Shown: positions 58,179 through 64,000 of the stretch, one piece after another
Numbering within the stretch: the first letter of the stretch is position 1
How the letters are laid out: each line of letters opens with the position of its first letter
Source of the DNA: Gemmobacter aquaticus
GTDB taxonomy: Bacteria > Pseudomonadota > Alphaproteobacteria > Rhodobacterales > Rhodobacteraceae
DNA length: 64,000 nt
Assembly: GCF_007859075.1 (NCBI RefSeq)
Contig: NZ_VOAK01000001.1
Span: 33,627-97,626, forward strand
Direction: 5' to 3'
Program-made: the position numbers and the translations under genes
Notes under the pieces: generated by a model
The model's database searches: none
What the model saw: only the letters and a program-made list of their open reading frames with translations
What the model was told of the DNA's origin: nothing

Positions 58179-59867
58179 ATGGGCGTGGCTCAGCGCAGCA
58201 CGACAGGCAAGGCCGAACCGGTTCGCCGGGGTGAAGTTCTGCTTGGCGAGGACTGGGTCAGCCCCGAGGCGCTGGCCGAACAGGAATTGCGCGCGGGCAA
58301 GTCCCGCCGTGGACTGGTGGCGCTGAACCATTCGCCACTCGCACGCAAGATTGTTGTGTTCAACATGCTTGCGATCGTCATCATGGTGGCGGGCGTACTG
58401 TTCATGAACCCGTCGCGCAACAGCCTCGTGCAGCAGCGCGAGCGTGGTCTGGTGACAGAGGCCCGGCTTCTGGCAAACTTCCTTGAGGTCGGCATTTCGG
58501 GGGCGCGGCTCTCGGATGTGGGCGAACGGCTTCTGGGGCGGGCGGATATCGGCCCCGGCATGGAGGTCCTGATCTTCGACACCGCCGGCCGGACGATCGC
58601 GCAGGATCAGGGAGTCGCCCGCGAGATCTCGCGTGAGCGTCAATCAACCCTGCTCACCGATTTTCTGAACCTGATCTGGGATGGCGTTTCCGTAGTGATG
58701 GGCGGGGGGAGCGCGCTGGTTGAGGTGCCTGACCGTACCGTCCTTGCCAAGGCGCTGGCGCCAAGGGCAATCACAGGTGACACGCTGATTGATATCGCCC
58801 GCGGGCCGACGGGTGGGACCTTGCTGGTTGTGGCAACGCCCATCCGCGATGGCGCGCGCATCGCCGGTGTGGTCACTCTGGCCTCACCCGAAGGCGAGAT
58901 CGATAACCTTGTCAGCTATGAACGCGAGCAGATCCTGCGAATGTTCGTTATCGCGCTTCTGGTCTCCATCGGGCTTAGCCTTGTTCTGGCCTCGACCATA
59001 GCCAACCCGCTCAGCGATCTGGCAATCGCGGCCGAACTGGGCCGGGACCGCGACATGCGCAAGATGGCCCCCGGTCGCGTCCGCATTCCCGACCTGACGG
59101 CGCGTCCGGACGAGATTGGCCGTCTGTCCGTGGCGATCCGTGGCATGGTCTCTGCGCTGTATGAACGCATCGACGCCAACGAGCAATTCGCGGCCGATGT
59201 CTCGCACGAGATCAAGAACCCGCTCGCATCATTGCGCTCGGCGGTCGCTTCACTGCACCTTGCAAAACGCGACGATCAGCGCGCGCGCCTGCTTGAGGTG
59301 ATCGACCATGACGTGCGGCGACTGGACCGGCTGGTGAGCGATATCTCCAACGCCTCGCGGCTGGACAGCGAATTGGTGAAGGAAGAGGAAGAAGAGTTCA
59401 ACCTTCTCAAGACCATCGCGAACCTGTCTGAATATCTCGGCCAGATGGCCGAGGAAAAAGGCGTCGAGTTCATCGCGGATCTGCCCAGTGAGGCGATCGT
59501 CACGCGCGGGCTGGAGGGGCGGCTGGCGCAGGTCTTCGTCAACCTGATTACCAACGCCATCTCGTTCTGCGACGAAGGTGACGCCGTCCGGGTCTGGGTG
59601 CGCCGTCGCGAAAACCGCGTGCTGGTGGTGGTCGAGGATACGGGCCCCGGTATCCCGGATGAAGCGCTGACCAAGATCTTCAACCGCTTCTATTCCGAAC
59701 GCCCCTCGGGCGACTTTGGCAACCATTCCGGGCTGGGGCTCGCAATTTCCAAGCAGATCGTCGAGGCGCATGGCGGTGTGATCTGGGCCGAGAATATCCG
59801 GCCGAGCAATGCCGATCTGAACACGCCCCCGCTGGGCGCTCGCTTCGTCGTGGGCTTGCCCGTTTGA
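58179..59867 (+). CDS. chvG: Sensor histidine kinase ChvG
   Basis: A 562-residue membrane kinase. A cytoplasmic N-terminal stretch of about 50 residues precedes helix 1 (IVVFNMLAIVIMVAGVLFM); a periplasmic sensor region follows, then helix 2 (MFVIALLVSIGLSLVLAS), HAMP, the phospho-His motif VSHEIKNPLASL and an ATPase domain (NLITNAISFCDEG, DTGPGIPDE, GLGLAIS). It phosphorylates ChvI. Confidence 0.93.
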   Translation: MGVAQRSTTGKAEPVRRGEVLLGEDWVSPEALAEQELRAGKSRRGLVALNHSPLARKIVVFNMLAIVIMVAGVLFMNPSRNSLVQQRERGLVTEARLLANFLEVGISGARLSDVGERLLGRADIGPGMEVLIFDTAGRTIAQDQGVAREISRERQSTLLTDFLNLIWDGVSVVMGGGSALVEVPDRTVLAKALAPRAITGDTLIDIARGPTGGTLLVVATPIRDGARIAGVVTLASPEGEIDNLVSYEREQILRMFVIALLVSIGLSLVLASTIANPLSDLAIAAELGRDRDMRKMAPGRVRIPDLTARPDEIGRLSVAIRGMVSALYERIDANEQFAADVSHEIKNPLASLRSAVASLHLAKRDDQRARLLEVIDHDVRRLDRLVSDISNASRLDSELVKEEEEEFNLLKTIANLSEYLGQMAEEKGVEFIADLPSEAIVTRGLEGRLAQVFVNLITNAISFCDEGDAVRVWVRRRENRVLVVVEDTGPGIPDEALTKIFNRFYSERPSGDFGNHSGLGLAISKQIVEAHGGVIWAENIRPSNADLNTPPLGARFVVGLPV

Positions 59868-59876
59868 CCGGGTGGC

Positions 59877-60320
59877 ATGGCACCTGCATCCCCCACGGAT
59901 AATCCATCAGACCGACGGCACGCCAGTTGCGTGGCCGTCGAGGGCAAGGGGCTTCTGATCCTCGGCCCATCGGGCAGCGGAAAGTCTTCGCTGGCGCTTG
60001 AAATGATGGCTCTTGGAGCAAAGCTGGTTTCTGACGATCAGGTTGATCTGCGCGGTGAAGGCGGGGCTCTGTATGCCACGGCGCCCGACCGGCTCAGGGG
60101 TATGATCGAGGCGCGCGGCATCGGCATCCTGGGCGCCGATCCCATGGATAACGCGCGCATCGTGCTGGCTGTGGACCTTGCTGAAGGTGAACCCGACCGT
60201 CTGCCGCCCTTTCGTGAAATCACGATACTGGGATGTCCGATTCCCCTTGTCCTCGGGCGGGGCGCGCATCATCTTTCTTCTGCGTTGTTTCAGTACCTAA
60301 AAGGCGGCCGCAGGGCCTGA
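59877..60320 (+). CDS. hprK: Short HPr kinase/phosphorylase
   Basis: A 147-residue form with only the C-terminal kinase domain, as is usual in alphaproteobacteria. Walker A is GPSGSGKSS, and the conserved [12 protein letters not shown] block follows. It phosphorylates Ser of HPr (61660-61929). It belongs to the chvI-chvG-hprK-rapZ-EIIA-HPr cluster. Confidence 0.92.
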   Translation: MAPASPTDNPSDRRHASCVAVEGKGLLILGPSGSGKSSLALEMMALGAKLVSDDQVDLRGEGGALYATAPDRLRGMIEARGIGILGADPMDNARIVLAVDLAEGEPDRLPPFREITILGCPIPLVLGRGAHHLSSALFQYLKGGRRA

Positions 60321-60327
60321 CGGCAAG

Positions 60328-61236
60328 ATGGACGGCATTTCCCTACCTGCCAAGGAGCACGAGCTGGTGTTGGTCACCGGCCCGTCGGGGGCTGGCCGGA
60401 CCACAGCGATCCGCGCCTTTGAGGATCTGGGTTATGAGGCGATCGACAACCTGCCGTTGAGCCTTGTCTCGCATCTGGTGGATGGACCGCCGTTGGGTCG
60501 GCCCATCGCGCTTGGCCTTGATGTGCGCAACCGCGAATTCAACGCCACGGCGGTGATAGAACTGGTCGATCAGCTGACCACCGACCCGCGTGTGCAGCTT
60601 TCGCTCCTCTATGTCGATTGCGCGTCGGCCGAACTGATCCGCCGCTATGGCGAAACACGTCGCCGTCATCCGCTTGCGCTGGCCGAAGCTCCGGCCGAGG
60701 GGATCGCGCGCGAGATTGATCTTCTGGCGCCAATCCGGGTGCGCGCCGATCATCTGATCGACACATCCGAGATGTCGCCCCACGACCTGAAGGCCGAAAT
60801 TGCCCACTGGTTCCACCGGGAGGGGACGCCCGGGCTCGCGGTATCGATGCAGAGCTTCAGCTACAAGCGCGGCGTGCCGCGCGGGCTCGACATGATCTTC
60901 GACTGCCGATTCCTTCAGAACCCGCATTGGGTGGCCGAACTGAGGCCATTGGACGGGCGCGATGCTGCAGTTGCAAATTACGTTGCGTCAGATGAAAGGC
61001 ATGCCGAGTTCATCGCGAGGTTGAAGGATTTGTTGCTCTTTCTGCTCCCGGCCCACAAGGCCGAGGGAAAGGCGCATCTTTCGATCGGATTTGGCTGTAC
61101 CGGCGGGCAACACCGCTCTGTCGCAGTTGCGGAAACCATGGCCAATGCGCTTGCAGAAGCCGGCTGGACGGTGTCAAAACGACACAGGGAACTGGAACGC
61201 CGGTCGGCCAATGGCCGGCCTTTGGGATCTGGGTGA
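60328..61236 (+). CDS. rapZ: RapZ-family nucleotide-binding protein
   Basis: A 302-residue P-loop protein with [11 protein letters not shown]alker [14 protein letters not shown] GLDVRNREF, and the C-terminal [24 protein letters not shown], split here as SFSYKRGVP and [11 protein letters not shown], with [13 protein letters not shown]. In enterobacteria RapZ controls GlmS via small RNAs; in this group its role is open. Between hprK and the EIIA gene. Confidence 0.93.
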   Translation: MDGISLPAKEHELVLVTGPSGAGRTTAIRAFEDLGYEAIDNLPLSLVSHLVDGPPLGRPIALGLDVRNREFNATAVIELVDQLTTDPRVQLSLLYVDCASAELIRRYGETRRRHPLALAEAPAEGIAREIDLLAPIRVRADHLIDTSEMSPHDLKAEIAHWFHREGTPGLAVSMQSFSYKRGVPRGLDMIFDCRFLQNPHWVAELRPLDGRDAAVANYVASDERHAEFIARLKDLLLFLLPAHKAEGKAHLSIGFGCTGGQHRSVAVAETMANALAEAGWTVSKRHRELERRSANGRPLGSG

Positions 61237-61243
61237 TCGGGTT

Positions 61244-61663
61244 TTGATCGGGATCGTCATTGTGGCTCACGGCGGACTGGCGAGAGAGTATCTCTCGGCC
61301 GTTGAGCATGTTGTCGGTCATCAGGACTCGATGGTCGCCATCCCGATTGAGGGGGAACCCGACCGCGAGGCGAAGTCAGCCGAGATTCGCGCCGCGGTCG
61401 AGGCCGTGGATCAGGGGGATGGGGTTGTCGTCGTGACCGACATGTTTGGCGGATCACCGTCCAACCTGTCGCTGCCGGCCTGTGCCGCACGCAACCGGCG
61501 GATCCTGTATGGCGCCAACCTGCCCATGCTGATCAAACTGACGAAATCGCGCGATCTTCCGCTTGCCGATGCGGTGAGCCTCGCCCTCGATGCCGGCAGG
61601 AAGTATATCAACAGCCTGGATCTTGGAGCAGAGCCGCCACGAGTGCAGGGAGAGCGGGCATGA
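61244..61663 (+). CDS. PTS EIIA component, mannose type
   Basis: A 139-residue EIIA-Man-like protein. A TTG start at 61244 gives the usual IGIVIVAHGGLAREYL with the phospho-acceptor His; ATG codons lie only much further upstream in rapZ. VVVVTDMFGGSPSNLSL is also typical. It probably has a regulatory role, as no sugar permease is present. Overlaps the HPr gene by 4 bp. Confidence 0.88.
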   Translation: MIGIVIVAHGGLAREYLSAVEHVVGHQDSMVAIPIEGEPDREAKSAEIRAAVEAVDQGDGVVVVTDMFGGSPSNLSLPACAARNRRILYGANLPMLIKLTKSRDLPLADAVSLALDAGRKYINSLDLGAEPPRVQGERA

Positions 61664-61929
61664 CCACACGCCAATTGCGGATCGTCAACGAAAAGGGGCT
61701 TCACGCCCGTGCATCGGCCAAGTTCGTCGAATGTGTCGAGGGCTACGACGCCCAGGCCGAGGTTACGAAGGATGGCATGACCGTATCTGGCGATTCGATC
61801 ATGGGCCTTCTGATGCTTGGCGCCTCTCGCGGGACGAGCATAGATGTCAGCACTTCGGGTGCGCAGGCGCGCGAGCTTGCAGATGCGCTGGAACTGCTGG
61901 TCGCCAATCGTTTCGGCGAAGAGCATTGA
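61660..61929 (+). CDS. ptsH: HPr-family phosphocarrier protein
   Basis: An 89-residue HPr with the phospho-His in KGLHARASAKF and the regulatory Ser in GDSIMGLLMLGA. The latter is the target of the nearby HPr kinase. Enzyme I is not in the window. Confidence 0.94.
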   Translation: MTTRQLRIVNEKGLHARASAKFVECVEGYDAQAEVTKDGMTVSGDSIMGLLMLGASRGTSIDVSTSGAQARELADALELLVANRFGEEH

Positions 61930-61939
61930 GGCCAAACCC

Positions 61940-62800
61940 GTGACGACAGACAGCCCGGTCACTGCAACCGCCCCTGCGGAACGCCAGTATGACATGCGAC
62001 GGCTGTCCTATGCCGGCACCTTCACCAATCCCTTCAAGTCCGGGACCATCCGGACCGTCGAGTGGCTGACTGCCAAGGTCACGCTTCTGCGCCTGATCCG
62101 CAAGTTTGAGGCCTCGGGCGCGCCTTTTGGTGTGCCGTTCTGGCCCAAGGCAATCCGGACCATGGGGATAGACATCCAGACCCCGGCCGAAGAGGTGGCG
62201 CGCATCCCCGCAACAGGCCCTGTGGTTGTGGTTGCGAACCATCCGCATGGTCTGGTCGATGGCATGATCATGGCCGAACTGGTCGCGCGCGTCCGGGGGG
62301 ATTTCAAGATCCTGACCCGGTCGTTGTTGACTGGAATCCCCGAGATCGAAGAGTTCATGATCCCCGTGCCCTTCCCGCATGAGGAGAATGCGCGCGAACT
62401 CGGCCTGCAGATGCGCAACGAGACGATGGCGCATCTCAAGCGGGGCGGGGTGGTCATCCTGTTTCCTGCGGGCAAGGTCGCGATGTCGGAAGGCTGGTGG
62501 GGGCCGGCGGTCGAGGCTGAATGGAACGTCTTTACCCACAAGATGGTGCGACTGTCAGGCGCCACGATCCTGCCGATGCGGTTCACCGGACAGAACAGCC
62601 GTGCATTCCTGATCGCGAACAAGCTGTCGGATACTTTGCGCCAGGGACTGCTGCTCTATGAAATCAAGCGCGCCCTCTTCAAGCCGCAGCGCCCCTATAT
62701 CGGGCATCCGATTCCGGCATCCGAGCTTGAAAAATGGGAAGGCAACCCGCGCGGCTTTCTGGAGTGGTTGCGCGCCCATACACTAAGCTTGGGCGCCTGA
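61940..62800 (+). CDS. 1-acyl-glycerol-3-phosphate acyltransferase-like protein
   Basis: A 286-residue PlsC-family acyltransferase with the catalytic block VVANHPHGLVDGMIM (H-P-H variant of HX4D) and FPAGKVAMSEGWWG. A GTG at 61940 with GAGG upstream is the likely start; an ATG at 61994 is the alternative. Might make phosphatidic acid or a special lipid such as ornithine lipid; substrate unknown. Confidence 0.8.
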   Translation: MTTDSPVTATAPAERQYDMRRLSYAGTFTNPFKSGTIRTVEWLTAKVTLLRLIRKFEASGAPFGVPFWPKAIRTMGIDIQTPAEEVARIPATGPVVVVANHPHGLVDGMIMAELVARVRGDFKILTRSLLTGIPEIEEFMIPVPFPHEENARELGLQMRNETMAHLKRGGVVILFPAGKVAMSEGWWGPAVEAEWNVFTHKMVRLSGATILPMRFTGQNSRAFLIANKLSDTLRQGLLLYEIKRALFKPQRPYIGHPIPASELEKWEGNPRGFLEWLRAHTLSLGA

Positions 62801-62804
62801 CCGC

Positions 62805-63680
62805 TCAGCGCGTGGGCACCGGGGTTTCTCCGCGATAGTCATAGAAGCCGCGCCCCGACTTGCGGCCAAGCCAGCCCGCCTCGACATACTTGGTCAGCAA
62901 TGGGCAGGGGCGATACTTGGTATCAGCCAGCCCTTCATAGAGGACGTTCATGATCGCAAGGCATGTGTCCAGACCGATAAAGTCCGCCAGTTCCAGGGGA
63001 CCCATCGGGTGGTTGGCACCAAGCTTCATCGATTCGTCGATACTTTTGACCGAGCCCACGCCTTCATACAGCGTATAAACAGCCTCGTTGATCATCGGGA
63101 TCAGGATGCGGTTAACGATGAAGGCCGGGAAATCCTCGGCCGAGGCGGCAGTCTTGCCAAGCTTCCTGACCACTTCGTGCATGGCATCCCAGGTGGGCTG
63201 GTCAGTGGCGATGCCTCGGATCAGTTCTACCAACTGCATCACCGGCACGGGATTCATGAAATGGAAACCCATGAACTTCTCTGGCCGGTCAGTGCGCGAG
63301 GCAAGTCGCGTGATCGAGATCGACGAGGTGTTCGATGTCAGGATCGTGGAGGGCTTCAGATGCGGCAGCAAGGCATCGAAGATCTTCTGCTTGACTTCTT
63401 CGCGCTCAGTCGCGGCTTCGATGATCAGGTCCGTCTGGCCCAGATCCGGCAAAGCCAGTGTAGTGCGGATACGGGCCTGTGCGGCAGCCTTCTCTTCGGC
63501 GGTGATCTTGCCACGGCTGACCTGGCGGTCCATGTTCTTGTCGATCGTGACCAGCGCCTTTGCCAGGCTGTCCTCGCTGATATCGTTGAGCAGGACATCG
63601 AACCCCGCCAGGGCAAAGACATGCGCGATGCCGTTGCCCATCTGCCCGGCGCCGACGACGCCCACCGATTCGATTGCCAT
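62805..63680 (-). CDS. hbd: 3-hydroxybutyryl-CoA dehydrogenase
   Basis: A 291-residue NAD-dependent enzyme of butyrate/acetoacetyl-CoA metabolism. N-terminal Rossmann motif GVVGAGQMGNGIAHVFA, catalytic HFMNPVPVMQLVE (His) and the C-terminal NHPMGPLELADFIGLD are intact. The ATG at 63680 has GGGAG upstream. It lies downstream of etfA, as is usual in Rhodobacterales. Confidence 0.94.
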   Translation of the reverse strand: MAIESVGVVGAGQMGNGIAHVFALAGFDVLLNDISEDSLAKALVTIDKNMDRQVSRGKITAEEKAAAQARIRTTLALPDLGQTDLIIEAATEREEVKQKIFDALLPHLKPSTILTSNTSSISITRLASRTDRPEKFMGFHFMNPVPVMQLVELIRGIATDQPTWDAMHEVVRKLGKTAASAEDFPAFIVNRILIPMINEAVYTLYEGVGSVKSIDESMKLGANHPMGPLELADFIGLDTCLAIMNVLYEGLADTKYRPCPLLTKYVEAGWLGRKSGRGFYDYRGETPVPTR

Positions 63681-63821
63681 GACGCCTACTCCCATTACCG
63701 CGGGCAAAGCTTATGCGGCTGCAGCATGTTGATGCAAGGCCGGATCGGCCCGGAAAAATCCTGAAAAACGTCAGGCTTGTGGTGATTGGGCAAGGCATCG
63801 TGTTTGCCGGTGCCGGTTGTG

Positions 63822-63848
63822 AAAAGGCCCGCACCAATGGCGCGGGCC
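63822..63848 (-). terminator. Intrinsic terminator of etfA
   Basis: Stem GGCCCGC-A-CC/GG-C-GCGGGCC with one mismatch and an AAT loop, followed on the minus strand by TTTTC. It separates etfA from hbd. Confidence 0.75.
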
Positions 63849-63875
63849 CCATGTGTCATGCTGGTCTGACAGGCC

Positions 63876-64000
63876 TCACAGTTTCCCTGTGAGTTCCGGG
63901 ACGGCGGTGAAGAGATCTGCGACGAGGCCGTAGTCTGCGACCTGGAAGATGGGGGCCTCTTCGTCCTTGTTGATGGCGACGATGACCTTGGAGTCCTTCA
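63876..64000 (-). CDS. etfA: Electron transfer flavoprotein alpha subunit, C-terminal fragment
   Basis: The minus strand ends with [36 protein letters not shown] and TGKL before TGA at 63876-63878. This is the diagnostic EtfA C-terminus that binds FAD. The gene continues past the window edge, so only about 41 codons are seen. Confidence 0.9.
   Translation of the reverse strand, partial: KDSKVIVAINKDEEAPIFQVADYGLVADLFTAVPELTGKL

Overview
The window is high-GC DNA from an alphaproteobacterium of the Rhodobacterales, probably close to Paracoccus or Rhodobacter. The evidence is a cytochrome cd1 denitrification island of Paracoccus type, a chvI-chvG-hprK-rapZ-PTS block next to pckA, a methylsuccinyl-CoA dehydrogenase (ethylmalonyl-CoA pathway), and a GC-rich intergenic repeat that I associate with Rhodobacteraceae. 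Species cannot be decided from the sequence alone. I saw no rRNA, tRNA, insertion sequence, prophage or CRISPR array.

Region 1 (about 0.2-29.4 kb) encodes nitrite reduction to N2 in one block. It opens with a Crp/Fnr-type regulator (nnr). On the minus strand follow norCBQDEF (NO reductase) and nirI-nnrS-nirX. Divergent from nirI run nirS-nirE-nirC-nirF-nirDL-nirG-nirH-nirJ-nirN (cytochrome cd1 and heme d1 synthesis), a small membrane protein, nosC-R-Z-D-F-Y-L-X (N2O reductase and its assembly) and a cytochrome c550-like gene. FNR/NNR-type boxes sit before nirI/nirS (10632-10645), norC (6464-6477) and nosC (19737-19750). Weaker ones sit before nosR and the cytochrome gene. No nitrate reductase is present, so the encoded route starts at nitrite.

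Region 2 (29.4-38.2 kb) is catabolic. It has an AlkJ-like GMC oxidoreductase, an atypical long aldehyde dehydrogenase and a TetR regulator in one overlapping operon. Next come choline-sulfatase (betC) and a choline-binding protein (choX) with a divergent LysR regulator, then a PatB/MalY-like PLP enzyme.

Region 3 (38.5-53.6 kb) is housekeeping: def, a degenerate def paralog, fmt, rnhA, ispH, folK, rpoZ, a RelA/SpoT homolog, pdxJ, acpS, lepB, rnc, era and recO, with several small membrane or DUF proteins and a transporter.

Region 4 (53.6-64 kb) is central carbon metabolism and its control: mcd, pckA, the ChvG/ChvI two-component system, short HPr kinase, RapZ, an EIIA-Man-type protein and HPr, an acyltransferase, 3-hydroxybutyryl-CoA dehydrogenase, and the 3' end of etfA cut by the window edge.

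Starts were often moved downstream of the longest open frame, using ribosome binding sites, stop/start overlaps and signal peptides. Family assignments come from motif recognition by eye and no database search was run.
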